The translations under genes were made by a program, and so were the position numbers. A stretch of 64,000 nt of DNA from Anseranas semipalmata (taxonomy: Eukaryota > Chordata > Aves > Anseriformes > Anseranatidae), in assembly GCA_013399115.1 (NCBI GenBank), contig VXAA01006069.1, positions 740,781-804,780 of the forward strand, given 5' to 3'. The notes beneath the pieces are model-generated. The model was given only the letters and a program-made list of their open reading frames with translations, was not told the DNA's origin and did no database searches. This document shows positions 1 to 13,976 of the stretch, in pieces. Within the stretch, counting starts at the first letter, position 1. Every line of letters starts with the position of its first letter.

Positions 1-2300
1 AAAGAACCTAATGAAAGTGACCATGATAATGGAGGCTAATGTTGTAACAGCATGGAACTAGTGCCAAAGCTGGAAACATGCCCCAGATGTTTCACATGTT
101 CAAGTGGGAATAAAACATTTACAGCCTTTCTGGCATGTGTTATCAGCAGCAGCAAGGATCTGGTTGAAGAACCTAAAGATTCCTTTGGAAATTAGCAAAC
201 CCATCTGTCTGAGCCTCCTTTAAATAAGCTAGTTAGAATAAAGTGCACTTGATGACTGCCCTTACAGGCAACGGTTACATTCCTACAAGCACTGACTGAG
301 CAAAGGACAAAGAACAAACAATTCTTTAAAAGAATCTTTGAAAGAAAGAAACTCAGTTTTAATTTTGACAATCACAGCAATAATCCTAAGTTTGTATGAA
401 TAGTAGGTTAAAATACTCCCCCATAGCCCCAGAAGTGCATTGTTTGGTCTTTTGCACTGTTTTTAAGCTGCCTCTGTAAAAAGAGAAGATGGGGAAATGA
501 TGGGCAAATGATTGTTGATACCTTGTTTCTTGTACACCCTTCCCTTCCCTTTTGTACATTTCTTATGCTGTTCATCTATGATTGACTGTCAGAAATTTTA
601 CAAGTGGAGTGTAAGCCCAGGCTTGTAGGTATTATACTTGTAAAGGAAAGTCATCCCTATCTTTTCCATCCAACTTTCTTCAGCTTCAGTGCACCTCTGG
701 AGTGTCACTACCTTTGGGTAGTACCTTTTGGGTTGGCCACTCTAGTTACGCAACTGGTGGCCTTGCTCTTGTTGTGGAGAATAGTCTTGCTGTTGTTTCT
801 GCTCCTTTTGTATTGTCCACATGATGCTGTGTTTGTGTTCTAAAGGTCTGGCCTCACTCTATCAGTGATTTCATCAAGTGTTTGCTAAGGCGAGGTATTT
901 TTCTTCTGCTGCTGATACTACTTTATTGTGATGCTTTGTGGTCCCAGTAAATGGCTGTTGTTTTGGAATGGCTGGAAAGATATAGGAGAAACTGTGTGAA
1001 ATAAGGAATATTTGAGTTTCACAGGGGTTGTTCTGCCTGCCAGCCTGTAGACACCCTCCTTCTTTCTTTGTCCCAAAGGATGTCAAGTAGTTTAAACATA
1101 GTAGAAGAGCCTCAATGAGAAATACTGAGAAAGACTTGCCTCTGAGGATCTTATATTGCCCAGGAAGAGGGAGACTTAAGTTGAGTCATTGCTCCAAATA
1201 AAACCAGGGAGTTTGTCTTGAGCATTACAGCAATGGCCGGATTTACTAGGCTGAGCGGCAACAGCATGGAACCTTCACCCTGGCGCGTTCTGTGTGGGGT
1301 TGGCAGTGCTTTATGGACAGCTACCTGATGAACTCTGTTGAGAGGGTGGATAGGTGTCTAATTTTTGAAGGCTGTCAGGTCTAAGTGTGGGTCAGTCACC
1401 AAGTTACTTCACATAGTCAGGTTTAAGCAGTTTCCAGCCTTGCTACCAGTAGAAACTTAGAGGCCTTTATGAATGTGTTGCAACAGAACAATGATTTTTA
1501 GGAATTCCAATGGCACTTAAATAATGGATTTAAGAATCTAAATCACTTTTACCCTCAAAGTGTGATGCCAGCAAGGAAGTAAGAGCTTACTGTGTTTGCC
1601 TGATGTCTACCTGGCATTCTGAAAACAATGAATTGCTCCTCAAGAGGTCTCATCACCAGGAGATGCAGAATTCTAAGGAATACAATTTTCATGCTTCTGC
1701 CCATTTTCATAAGTTCTAAGGCTGAACATGAAACGTAGGCCAAAGGATTTCTCTGAATTAATTCCTCCTTCAATAGGATTCAATTCAAGTCCTATAGCTG
1801 TGGTAAAGCTAGAAAAAATATTTTAGGAGGACATCCAAACCATAGTCCTACTTTCTCTGTGATGCTCAGAGGGAGAGAAAACAGTACTTGTATAGTGAAG
1901 GATTCTGATAATGTAAATTCTGTCTTAAAATAAAGGACTGTGAATAAAATACAGTTAGCTGTCTACATAAGGTAGTAATATTTTTAGGGTGTGGAATAAA
2001 ATTCAAAACCTTTTGGGAACATTTTCCAAAGATAGTTGACTATTTAGCAAACAAAGTTAGAAAAAGACAATCTCCTGACATCATTCAGACACATGGCTCT
2101 TTTGCTGGCATTTTCCCTCGGGTAACCGAAATCAGGGAATTCAGGATGATGGTTAGAGTCCTACATAAGTGACTTCATATCTAGTGACATGACCTCCCGA
2201 AGCAGCAGTCTCAGCTGCAAAATGTCTTGTAGCTCTTTATTTTTTTCTGCTGAGGCATCAGAATTAACTCTTCTAAAATTCAGTAGAAAGGAGGTAATTA

Positions 2301-2320
2301 AAAACAAACAAACAAACAAA
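2301..2320 (+). repeat. (AAAC)n microsatellite
   Basis: A short tetranucleotide run of AAAC units, followed about 30 bases later by an A13 homopolymer at 2353-2365. It is simple sequence with no coding meaning. Confidence 0.85.
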
Positions 2321-2776
2321 AAAGAAAAGGTATGAATTCCTGCAGTTGAAAGAAAAAAAAAAAAACCAGCAGTGAATTTTACACTTCCTAAATATGTAGA
2401 AGATGATTAGATCTTTTGATTATAGAAACATATGGGCAGAGGTAGTGTAGGTAAGTACATATCCTGTGAACCCTGTTGTTAGAGTTACTCAGAAGAGGTC
2501 AAATGCTTCTAGTAGAGCATTTTTTGCTAGTCAGTCACTAACACATAATGACTCTTAAGGCACAAATATGTTAGCTCTGTGTGATGAAGTTCATTGGACT
2601 AACTCTGAGAGACTACAAAACTTTTCATGTGATGGTTTGAAAGTCTGCCTGTGTAGACATGACATTGCTAAACTAACAAGTAACCTCTTTCATTTCATTT
2701 GCTGCAACTAGCCCAGAATTCCCTTTCCTGTAATATATCCAATTGAAATAATGGCACTGAATGATGAACAAGCCCA

Positions 2777-2793
2777 CCTCCACCACCACCACC
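2777..2793 (+). repeat. (CAC)n trinucleotide run
   Basis: About five CAC/ACC triplets directly before a CATGTG word. It is a short perfect trinucleotide tract in otherwise mixed sequence. Confidence 0.75.
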
Positions 2794-4150
2794 ATGTGTA
2801 ATTAATTTGCATCCCAAATACCTTACTAAGACTTTGCAGGTAATTGGTGGATGGGTAATCTGCTTATTAATTTCTTCATTTCTAGCCAGTCTCTAGTTAA
2901 TAATCAATAGTCCTCTTTTCTAATGAAGAAATGGCCTTGACATCCTGGCCTTTGTGCAGTGTTAAAATAACATTGATCGTTATCATTATCATATGTCCTT
3001 GCTATACTGTATAAGGGCAAGGATATCAGTCTTACAGTACAGGAACACTTAATAAGCCTGGAAGAATAATTGTGATTGGCCAAAGAAGTATACATGGTTT
3101 TCTGGTCAAAGACCTGTGGGAGAGAATTAACAAAATGTTGTATATTAGTACTATCTCCAAACCTAAATTGAAGACAGTCTCCCCAAAGGTATATGGAAGA
3201 TATATAAAAGGTATGTGAAAGCACTCTGTATCATAGAACCAAGTTGGAATTGGGGTTGTGTTTCTCCTCTTACTCTATTGGACATCGCTGAAGAAAAGAT
3301 CTGCCTCGCTGTAGTTGGATACTCCCATTGGTAATTTCCCATTTTGATATTACAGTGAACCCATAGCAGTTTTAGTGGGGGAGGAAGTCTAGATAACAAA
3401 TGAACTATATTAACTCAGTTTCTGGTTTTTCATTCTACTGTTTTCTTTTAGTCTCCCACTGTCACTAGTGCTTCAAAACTTTTATCTGTTGCAGTAGCTT
3501 CTTTTTTTCCTGAGAGAAATCAAAATATTAATTGTGTCCTCCTGAACTCTTTAGTAGAACTTGAGGACCATTTTTCATCAATGACATACTACAGACCAGA
3601 TGTGGTCTATATTTGGATCTTTTGACTAAGGTACAATGTCTAATTTCAAAAATAATAGTACTGTAGATCTTATTTTACTATTCTTCCATAATGATAAGAT
3701 CTTTCTCTGCTTCCAGAATTTATACTCTGCTATTAAATAAGGAAAATCTTTTGTACAGTAGGTGTAAAATTACATCACTGTCAAGTCATTATTAAAAAAA
3801 GAAAAAAATCAGTTGTGCTGTGCTCAGATTAAAAATTAGAAATGAGTTACATTTTAAAAGTCTATTGCAAAATGATGGTACCCACAAGCAAGTCTTCCAC
3901 ACCAACCTACAGAAACCTAACTTTGTTTGGTGTCACAAACTTGGTTATGGTAGATGTTTTTGTGTTTTGAATATCAATTTCAAGAGCAAGGTTTCTAGAA
4001 ATAGCATTAAAACAAGGACTTGTGAATTTTGTTGAAATAGATTATGAGAATTCATGCCTTTGTTTTGGAACATAAACACAATCTCCAAGTACCATTTGCT
4101 TTGTACCTGTAAGTATGCTGATGTTCATGGGGGCAGAGGAATTTATACAA

Positions 4151-4168
4151 TTTTTTTTTTTTTTTTTT
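4151..4168 (+). repeat. T18 homopolymer
   Basis: Eighteen consecutive T residues. No processed-transcript body is recognisable on its minus-strand 5' side, so I do not call it the tail of a retroposed copy. Confidence 0.9.
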
Positions 4169-7100
4169 GAGAATTGATAGATACCTTTATAATTATACAC
4201 AGCTGCATTGTATCAGCTCAGGTTATCTACCCCAAGAGCAAGAGCTGATTTATTCAAGAAACAGAGTGTGCGTAATACATACGAGTTCCTTTGTTACAGT
4301 GTGACCTCTGGACTGTGTATGGCAGTGTGGATGAGACATGAGTGGGGAAGTCATGGCTGCCTGGTCAATGGGTGCCTGGTGAATGAAATGCACATGCTTT
4401 ATGAGATCCCTAAATCATGGTATAACACTTTAAATTTATGTTCAGTAATTTGTATATGTATATAAAATACAGCTTACTGTTTAAAGATATTAAACCACTT
4501 TTTATTGAGTATTCAGAAGAACATCTTGTATGTGGGCTGAGTTATCTAACTACAGTCTGCTTTTCTCTCTGCATATATGTGGTGGTCCCCTGCAGAAATG
4601 AGCTACAATAGCTATATGTTATGCTCCTTTCCCGATTGTCATAAGACGGACAGATTCTTAAATAATTGTCATTAGATTATTTTAAGACTCCCAAATATTC
4701 CCTTTTAAGCTTAAATACTTTGTAAAAATATTTTATAAAAGTCTGCACACTTGGAAAGTGTTTAATGTTAAAGTACAAGACACTTGAGCCTCTTCCTTCA
4801 AACAACATTTTGGCTTTCAAAAGTGAATAAATAATGAAACTCTTAGCACTTGGTTTTGAGTATTCTCAGTACTATTTATAAATGGAGTGAGAGTGGCTAT
4901 TATTATCTTCATGAATATTTGGCACTGCATGGCCTTGATACGCAGTTGTGTCCGTTCAAAGAATGTCTAGTGAACAAAGGAACTGGTCTGAGGGCATGAA
5001 TGTTATCCTGAAGCAACTAAAGGATACAAGCCTTGTCACTTCTTGTCTCATTTTCATTAAGAAAATCATGTGGTTTAGCTTTAGGGGGGTGGTGATGAAT
5101 CAACCATGTGACTAAAGGCAGGTGGCCATCTTAAAGCAGCTCTTATCCCTACTGAAAATACGAATAAAAAGAGAGGGGTTTTCAGCTCCATGAAATGTTC
5201 ACTCACTGGACTGCCATGAAGTAAATATTTTTATAAATATATTATTTACTACAAGGGAAGCTTTTTCGTGAGAACACAGAGAAACGTGCTTGCTGTGGGA
5301 GCTCTGTGGCCACTACAGGCCCAACTGTCATTCCTTTGGTACTTCCTGTCAGTCTGACTAAACTCTGTCATCCTTCAACCCAGTTTAAATTAACAGGTAA
5401 TTTGTAAATGTCACTTCAGGTTAGGCCGCTCATTTTGTTTCTACTCTACCAATGCAAAGTCTAGGACTAATTTTTCTTGTCTTCTTTTAATAGGATTTTC
5501 ATTTATAAATAGAATTATGTTCTGAAAATAAATTACAGTAAGTGATGCACAGAACTGGTAGCAGCAGCACTTTCATAGAATTTCAAGCACCTACATCAGA
5601 AGAGATTAATAAAAACACTTCAAAGGCTAAATTCTATTTAAGCAGAAGACAGCTTTTGGTTAATATTTAATCTGAGTAACTGAGATCTTGGTTGAAAATA
5701 TAATTTTTTAATATCTAAATTAATTTGCAAAACAAAACCATTAATTTTTCCTGAGAGCTTTCATAGTGCAAAAGTTTCAGTAATTTATTTTAAAAAAAAA
5801 AAAGTTAAAAATGTAATTCTGTAGTAAAAGTCCCTATTTTAATACAGAATTTATTTCTAATGCAATATATTATATTTGATCAGCAATATTGCTTTAAGTC
5901 TATACTTTTTAAATGAATGCTAATGTACTCTATTGAATAAGAAAAGGAATCAGACTTTTCATGAGACTTTAATCTTTAACGAGATTGCTTTTAGGTTCAA
6001 TGTTAACAAATAAACATCATCCATTTCTTAAAAGATAGTATACACCTGGAAGCAGTACCACTTCACTATAATATAGGCATTTGTGATAGGAGCTGGTGTA
6101 ATATTTTGGTATAATAATTTTAATTTACATTGTTTTTGAAGTGTTGTGGTTACAACATATGCTTTGATTGTTCACTTTCTAGCAGTCTCATATCTAAGTG
6201 AGCTGGGAAAGCTGTTTGCATAGTGACACTCCTGTGCCTTTCTTCTGCTTTCTGGTGCTAGGAGGTATCTTTTCCCTGCACCCCTCAAGGAAACTTTGCA
6301 TCTTTCCAGCAGAGAGAGACACTCAGTTCATGTGTGGAAGGAAACCTCCAAACCTTCTGGTCCTTGTAAAAGTTTTCTATGCTCAGGCGGGGGCTTTACT
6401 CTTCCCTCATAGCAGAAGCCAATGTCTAAGCCACTCTTTTGGCATCAGTAGTAGCCAAACTCAGCTGTGGGGAATGCAGGCCAAAATCCAGTTCTTTTTT
6501 GTCATTAACCTCTCTCCATGTTCATTTTATGCTCCTTTGCTGTCATCCCATTCACCCCGTTACTGCACACTCATTCCTGCTATCTTATTTTTCCTCTCAG
6601 TCTTTATCTCAAGGCATTTATCTGCATTTTTGTAACCTTTCTTTTTCTTATCGATTTTTCCTATGTTTAACTTCTTCTTCAATTTCTTTAAGACAAAATT
6701 TTGGTGAGAAGAGATCTAACCTGAAAGTTAGGGAGTAGGAACTCAGGACATCCTGAAAACTGCCCATGTGTGTTTTGGTGACAGGGCCAAGCATTTTGGA
6801 GTTTGGGGGTTGAAGGAATAAATAACATAACGACTATTAGCAAATAATGCAAAATGCAAATTGCAGAGTCTAGATCATTGCTGTTTATCTCTGGCGAGTG
6901 ATCTGGCCATCGCTAATACTTTTTGCTTATTTTGGTGTGATGATTCTATTCCTTCCCTTGTTTGCCAGGCTGCCTTGGTGATTGATGTGATTGCAGATGT
7001 GACAGAGGTCAAAGCCAGAGGCTTGACAGAACCAAAGGAGCCAATTCTGGTCCTTTGAGATCAAGCCTAGAAGATATTCTACTTTGATTTGGTCCTCTTA

Positions 7101-8507
7101 AACATTATCACATGATGTTATGCACAGTTTCTCCTTATTGTTGTCTTCATGTGCTGAGAGCCAGCAGGTTTTCATGAGGTGAATATAAGTCTGTGCTGAT
7201 GAACTTTGAAAGCAATTAAATGTGAAGTTGGTAAGAAGAGTCTTTGTGTAGCAGAGATCCCTAGTTGCTTCTTCTAGTACTGTACATAATACAGCCACCA
7301 TGCAATGGCAGATGACTATGACACATCTTTTTTTCCTACACGAAATTATTCCCTGAATGTGTAAGCCACTACTGATCTTTTACACCATCAGTTTCATGGG
7401 GGAAAAAGGGAGTTTTCTGACGGGAATTTTATATGATTACGTTTTAAAAATACATATTTTGTGGTTTTGTAGTTCATCTCTTGTTTTAAAATGACTCACC
7501 TGACATGTTAAGGCCACATGTAGGTGTGCTGGCACTGGGAAATAGTTTATGTCAACTCTACTATCCTCTTCTCCCCAACACGTGCAACTCATCAGTCTAC
7601 AGGATACCCTGGTTTTATCTGCTCTCTGAAAATTGCTTATGTTTCTGATTTCTTCCAGCAAGTTCCTTTTAATATTCCATCAGCACCCAGAAGTGTTCTG
7701 TCGTAGTTGCACAGCTGATTTCTAGGAGATACATGACAGCCAAGGTATCAGGAAGACAAAGGTATCACTGTATGTGGTGAAGTAGTAGCAAGGATTCTTC
7801 TCATTGACTTGGTGAGGAGAAATTCAAGAACCATAGAAAAAAGTTTTGGCACTGGGCCTCCAGTGATCAGTGATTGCATTGGCTGCTGCTCTGGTAATTA
7901 ACATATAAAAGATATCTACATGGGAGATTGCAATATAATATGACACACGTTAACTAACTCTCAGTTAAAGAGTTGGATCCTATCAGTTGTCTTCAGTATG
8001 ACTGTACTTTAAGGCTCCACTCAGGCAACATTTGTATTGTTCAAAATCTCATGTCTGGATCCTAGCTAAACCTGTAAGCATATACTGAAGTTATTTACAG
8101 TGTCGTTGTAAAGACTACTTCAGGTGGTTTAAAAATGACATTTTCAGTGGCATTAGTAGTATCAGAGCCCAGTACGAAATACAGAAAAAGCAATTTTCAT
8201 TGTGTGTTAATACAGACTTATTGTCAGAAACATAACTTTTCTATGTAAATATTAATCATTTTGTTTAAACATTAATGGTGTCTCTTTATTCTAAACGGTA
8301 AATTAGCATTCATGCAGGATGAGTCTGGAACTTGAAAAGAGAGCTGTGTGGTATTAAGTACTAACTGAAGTTCCCCCACCGTGAATTCATTATAATTACT
8401 AGGAATGCATGTCTAGGTGGAACGTTTTCTTGTACTTTAGTGGATTTTAGCTGTAACTGCAGCATCAGTCCGATTTTCCAAATAACTTACCTTATTATGG
8501 TTTCACA

Positions 8508-8519
8508 AGCTGATCAGCT
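8508..8519. repeat. 12-bp perfect palindrome
   Basis: AGCTGATCAGCT is self-complementary. It is short and could arise by chance in 64 kb; I record it as a possible dimeric protein site without assigning a factor. Confidence 0.5.
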
Positions 8520-9072
8520 CAGGTTTGTTACATTTTCCACTGTATAACATACGAAAGAGTTTGTGGCAAAGCAGAAGTAAGCTTGGATCTTGTTTGTATG
8601 GCCTAATGTGAATCAATATAAGGGAGTATGATGAAACTTAGGAAAATGACCTTTATGTGAACCAACTGCTGGTGTTCATGAAATTTGAACTAACACTCAG
8701 TTCTAGGAAGACTGTGAAACAGCTAATATTCTGAAATGCTGACAAAAAGGAATCCACTGTGAAATAAATGCCTGTCTGCCTGTCTGACCATCAAAATTAA
8801 AGCAGAGAAGTAGAAATTTATTGCCACCTGTCCCAGAGACAAATATGTGAGATAGATGTGCACTGCTTTCTCCAGGATGACATCTGGAGGAGCACTTATT
8901 GTCTATCAAAGTTATTGCAAAAAGAACTGCTGTGTCAGTTGCCCTGATTCCACTTGAACACATGGAGATTCTTTCAGCAATTAACTGTGCAGTGGTTTGG
9001 ATGATTCTTTGAGGTGTTTGGGTTCACTCTATGTCAAAAATTCACAAAAGCAAGGTAAGATGCTTATTGCTC

Positions 9073-9088
9073 TTTTTTTTTTTTTTTT
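9073..9088 (+). repeat. T16 homopolymer
   Basis: A run of 16 T residues preceded by TC. It explains the lysine-rich tail of the minus-strand frame that crosses it, which is therefore not a gene. Confidence 0.9.
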
Positions 9089-11628
9089 CCATTTTTTGTC
9101 TCACTTTTTGTTTACTTGAGAAGGTCAAATGAGTACGTACTTGACACCTACAGCAGGGTAAAACTCTGTGGAGGTCTATCTGTGAGGTCATTGCAGAGGC
9201 CATTGCAAAGATCATTACTAGGACAAAGCAGACCCTGGAAGTAGAACCCAGTGTTTCTAAAAATGCACCAATGTTGAATTTTTGTTGTCCTTGATCCTTC
9301 ATTTTACAGGCAGGAGATTAAACAAAAATTCAGAAGATTATCTTCACTAATTCAGTGGATTTACTTTTTTAATTTAACTTGAAAGTTTCTTTTCGTGATA
9401 AATTCTCTAGGTTGGTATGTGTCTTAATGCAGAAGATGTGATCATTCCAAGGAACCACATCACACAACCTAGCAGGTGTTTTTTACATGGGGTTCCCTTT
9501 CTCAAAACTGAATCATACTTTATGAGTTGCATTTGGTTTATCAGCTCTTGACCAACTCAGAGCTGGAGGAGGTGAAGGTGGTGTTTTTAGCTACAAAGTA
9601 ATATGACATTCACTATGGTGACATCTATCTAGCTACATCTTGATTGGAGGTACAGGGCCATGTTACATTCAGATACTGTGTCTCCAAGCTAAACAGAGGT
9701 TGTGATACACAAGTTTGGGATTTTTGAAGGGTAGCACTGTTGTAGTGGCTATTTCTGACACCTTTCTATATGACAGGTCAGTCTTTTAAATATAAAATTA
9801 ATGCTAATTTAATTTAATCTTTTGCATACTTCAGAGTATGAAACCCTCAAATCCATTTTATAAAATCAGCCTAAAAAGTTTTTAAATTGCTGCCCCTGAG
9901 ATGAAGCATTAGCTTAGTTTTAGGACTAGATGATAAGTTCATGCTGCAATGATAATAATGAACATAGACTTCATATTATTTTATATGAGTTTTCCAACAC
10001 TGGCTTCTGATTTTAGCACTTCAATTTCTGGGGCCCAAACAGAAACCTTCTGGGCTGATTTGAAGCATGCTTGAAGACAGGAGTTATTCTACACTAAGGA
10101 AAACCTAGGCCAAGATTATCTCAGGTTTGATATGTAGTATCAGTGTGATTTGAAGCATTCAGTTTAGCAAATAGCTAACAGTTGAGACAGATGAGGGCAA
10201 TCTTCCTCAAAGCTGTTGCATTAGACTGAGACAAGACGGCATTCATGTACAAATGAAAAGTTTATCTTTGCAAGCAGGAATGCTATAGTTTGACTATTTT
10301 TCAATTAAAAGTTGGATTCCATAGTACATTGAATCTGTCACAGTGAAAAATGTAGGCTGATTGTTAATAATACTGCTCTATAATTATTACCATTATACAG
10401 TCCAGATGTCTCATGAGGCCAAGATCCCCTGATTCTATTTGGTTTTGTACAGACTGTAGAAGAAGCAATTCCTGAGCCTTAAGGCTGGTAAGCTAAGTGT
10501 AAGACTCATGCAAGTAGATTCAGGAAGCTTTTCCATTGTGGTTATTGATGGTGTTGCTGAAAGCAATCTGTCACAGTGAGAGCTACCCCCTTTTAGCCTT
10601 ACATTGCATACTCATTTTCTCGTTTTGACATGTTAGGTGTTGAACAGCTTAGAGTGGGCTTTCTTGTTAAAGAAGGTGATTTTTCAAAATTAAAAAAATC
10701 TTTTACAGTATTTTCTTAAATTTGTAGAGAGTTTAATGAAAACAAAAATTTTCAACACAAGAAATACATTCCTTTCTTCAAAATGGAGAACTAAAAAAAC
10801 CCTCTTCAAAATATTCTTACTGCAGTTTTTGAGTGAAATAATTTCTTGGAGGTGCCTGTAGTACAAAGTTTAGCACATTTTTTCCCAGGAATATATAATT
10901 ATGGTTTGAAAAGGACAAGAAATTGGTGTAGACAGGTGTTCTCCCACAGCATCATCCCCCTTAGTGGACTGATGACAAGTGAGTGCCTGTAATAGGAGGG
11001 AAAATTCAATTGTAATTGTTTCTTCTCCAGCCAGATGACTCATAAAGGTGTAAAAATATGTATCTTTCTCAGGCCATCCATCTAGTTGCTAGAGGCACAC
11101 CAATTGACATTCTTGCTGTATTAGCCACAACCTAGACAGCAAGTACTGATTAGAAGACCTTGTTTTCAGTTGCTAATTGAACTAATTAGATTGAAAATTT
11201 CCATTTTGTTTCAGAATTTTGCTAAAAGTGTTCAGCTATTTCAAAGAATAAGATGAGGGAAAAGATGTTGCTTTGTTGATGTTCATTACTTAAGTTATTT
11301 TCTTATTGAGAAGCTCTGGTGCTCCCATGCAAGGGGCAAGGACTTGCTGTTTGGCACCAGCAGTGAGTATGTCAGGTTTCACTATCTTCATGAAGGAAAC
11401 AGGAAAGTTTGGCAAAGCGGTCAGCTGCTATAAAACAGTCAGTGTTTGCCTGGGGAAGAGTTATTAGAGTTCAGTAGCTAAATTCTTCAATTTATTTATT
11501 TATTTTCTGTAGCAAGGTTTAATCTCTCCTTCCTTGGTTGCATTGGTAGGTATGGAGATCACATGTGCAGGGAGCACTGATATTCCTGCCTTCACCAGAG
11601 CTGCTGATCCAAAACAGTTTTTTCCTGA

Positions 11629-11650
11629 GGTGGACCTGAGGTGGTCCACC
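11629..11650. repeat. 8-bp inverted repeat (hairpin), 6-base loop
   Basis: GGTGGACC and GGTCCACC are exact reverse complements separated by TGAGGT. The left arm also overlaps a direct repeat of CCTGAGGTGG. The stem is too short for a microRNA precursor. It is a small local fold-back of unknown significance. Confidence 0.55.
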
Positions 11651-12034
11651 AAAAGCTGGACACTCAGGCACTTGGACACCAAAACTGATAGGATGAGGAA
11701 CAGTAAATGAAAGAAAGACTCCAACTAGGCAAAGAGAAACAGGCAGGTAGATCAGTTAAGGAGGCAGATGTGGGATGCAACTCTCCTCATTTGTCTGATG
11801 TCAGCACTGATGGTGAAAACTATTTGTGTAAAGAGCCCCGTCCCTGCTGGTCTGTGCAGGGGCTGATAGGGTTCTCTTGCAGTCAGGTCGACTGGCAGAG
11901 GTTTGTATTGTGAGCACAGGGCCCAGACCGCCTTACAGCCCTTGCAGCCTGTACAGGTGCCAGCATGATTCCTTGCAGTGTTTTTTTCTTTTTGCTTCAG
12001 CATAGGACTTCTTGTTTTTGAAACGTGTGAAGTT

Positions 12035-12048
12035 ACACACACACACAC
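12035..12048 (+). repeat. (AC)7 dinucleotide microsatellite
   Basis: Seven AC units followed by GTACAC. Simple sequence. Confidence 0.85.
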
Positions 12049-12544
12049 GTACACTTAAGCTGAGTAACTAGCGCAGTTCTCTTCTGCATATGTGTTATGA
12101 CAGAGCTTTTAGTTGCAGGAGTGCATACTTTTCCTGGAGAATTTCATTCAGTGTGCAGTGGGCCTGTGTTTAGAGCCATGTAGTGATGGATGCAGTTTTC
12201 CATTGAATTATCTGCCTCATATGTTGCATAGGCTGCAACATCTGTAATGAAAATTCCTCTATGTAATGGCAATTGAATGTTGTGCTGGAAAACAGAATGC
12301 TTATCTTATGTCTGTTAAGGTGTAGAAATCTTTTAAAAAAGCAGGGCAAGTGAGGCCTACAGGGAAAGCAAAAACCCCGCATTCCTCTTCTGCCCCAAGA
12401 GTTCCTGGGGCAGGGGAACTGGGAAGGGGGAGCCAAGGGGAGACAGGTCTGTTTCCATCCTGAAATGTGCTGGGTTTTGCATGCGGTGCTTTATTGTATT
12501 TGGCTGGCATTTCTGCTAAGAGGGACTCATGTCCTTAAAGGACA

Positions 12545-12975
12545 AACTGGAGGACTATTTCTGAACCGATGTACAGAAGGCCGGGCCTGCTAATTGTCCA
12601 TATGCGCCCATGTGGGCAGGGAGGGGAGGGCAGAAAATGGTCCCCTGGCCAAAAGCAAGAGCTCCCAGCCCTGGAGCGCTCATACGAAAGCTCTAGGGAC
12701 TCCAGGAAGTGTGTTTAGTTGTCAGTACCCCGTGGTGTTCCCAGGGAGGGAATAGCAGAGGCTGTTGGTGAAAACACTGGAGTTATCTCGAGCGGCTGTC
12801 AGCGAGGCGAGGAGCGGTGTGGGCCATAGCTGGGGAGAGGGGCAGCGCAGGGACAGCCGACAGAAACCATCCGTTCCCTTGGCTTGATCCAGTCTGACCC
12901 GGGCCTTGCTACCCAGCAAGAACGAGTGATTTCAAACCATGAGCATGAGGGGAAGGCAACCTGCCGGCCCCACAT
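12545..12975. other. Locally GC- and CpG-enriched patch
   Basis: By eye this interval holds about 17 CpG dinucleotides, far more than neighbouring sequence, with five in 12788-12821. It is shorter and weaker than a standard CpG island and no core promoter motif or confident open frame accompanies it. Two minus-strand frames (12722-12919 and 12799-13110) overlap it, but neither resembles a known protein. It might be a small regulatory element, an unrecognised exon, or just a GC-rich fluctuation. Confidence 0.35.
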
Positions 12976-13946
12976 GGACTCCTGCAGGAGAAGAGTGGAA
13001 GGTGCAAAGTTACAGTTTTTTGAATTTGTCATTCTCTGCTTATCTACATGGGTGTAGTTCTCTGTTCTACCTTTAAAAAAAATAAGGGTTGTTAAACTGC
13101 TGCTTTGCAAGTGGAGAAGTTATGTTTCTGGTTTTAGCACCAGAAAACTTAGTGTAATTATCTCTAGGTTCATTATGATGGCTTGAGTTTTTGTTGTAAT
13201 TCCCAGAAATTTAAAGCCAGCCCTTGTTGCTGCCAGTGGCAACAGTATTACATTTGTGTCAGCTGACCCAGAAGAAGTGTGTTTTCATTACCCCACAGAG
13301 GTATGCTCTGATTTAGTGAAGCGCTTCGTAACTACAACAGGTCAATAGGAAATACACTTCAACAAATACAGTGTTGCATAATGCTTAATAGTGAGGAGAA
13401 ACGGTGTTAGGCATCTCAGAAGAGCCCAAGATGTGCAGGTATTTTTAACCTTATTAGCTCTGTGCCTCAGCTTCCCACTTGTAAAATGGTTTACAATTAA
13501 ATGAATCAAAGGGATGTTCTGAAAATAAATTCATTAATGTTTGTGAAATGTTCAGATAGTATACCATGGAGGGTAATAGAGTGTCCCTCAAGTAAATGAA
13601 AATTCCTTGTTCTGTAGAATACAGTTTGAAGAGGGTGTGCATTGGAGGAGCTGTGGGACCACTCTCTGAACAGTGAGGATAACAAAAATATTGAATACCT
13701 GCCGTGATCCTCTGTTAAGCACCATCTATCTAGGACACTGACTGAAGTGAGTATTTCCTGTGGGAAAAGTTAATAATGTAATCATATAATTTAAAACCAT
13801 GTTGCAAATCATGAATTGAAGGGGGATGAATTAAGATTATACAAGTGTTAGTGCTACCTTAGTTGCTGCCACAAAGAGCCACCTTACTTCTTATATTCCT
13901 TAACTTTGCTTGACTTTACCACAGCAGTGCTCCTTTAATCTAGTGA

Positions 13947-13976
13947 TTTTGTTTGTTGCTTGTTTGTTTGTTTTTG
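13947..13976 (+). repeat. Imperfect (TTTG)n tract
   Basis: GTTT/TTTG units interrupted by a GCT. It is followed closely by TATG-type repeats at 13985-14008. Confidence 0.8.

Larger units (their letters stand above)
1..9000. other. AT-rich non-coding stretch, no gene seen
   Basis: All six frames are broken by frequent stops. The longest frame (6198-6635, 145 codons) lies in T-rich sequence, has no recognisable domain and no convincing splice context, so I treat it as chance. The stretch contains small simple repeats: (AAAC)n at 2301-2320, an A run at 2353-2365, (CAC)n at 2777-2793, an 18-T run at 4151-4168 and an A run at 5792-5803. A 15-bp imperfect tandem duplication sits at 4357-4385. The part from about 5470 to 6180 is especially AT-rich. 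No interspersed repeat family was recognised. This reads as intergenic or deep intronic DNA. Confidence 0.7.
9001..12500. other. Non-coding stretch with small repeats, no gene seen
   Basis: No open frame here has exon-like support. It holds a T16 run (9073-9088), an (AC)7 run (12035-12048) and an 8-bp inverted repeat with a 6-base loop at 11629-11650. Composition becomes less AT-rich from about 11.5 kb. Short frames between 11.5 and 12.5 kb on both strands overlap one another and show no family resemblance I recognise. Confidence 0.65.

Noticed and set aside
6198..6635. 145-codon plus-strand open frame, the longest in the window
   Set aside because: It lies in T-rich sequence, overlaps another frame at 6439-6738, contains no recognisable domain and has no supporting splice or promoter context. 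This length is expected by chance in 64 kb.
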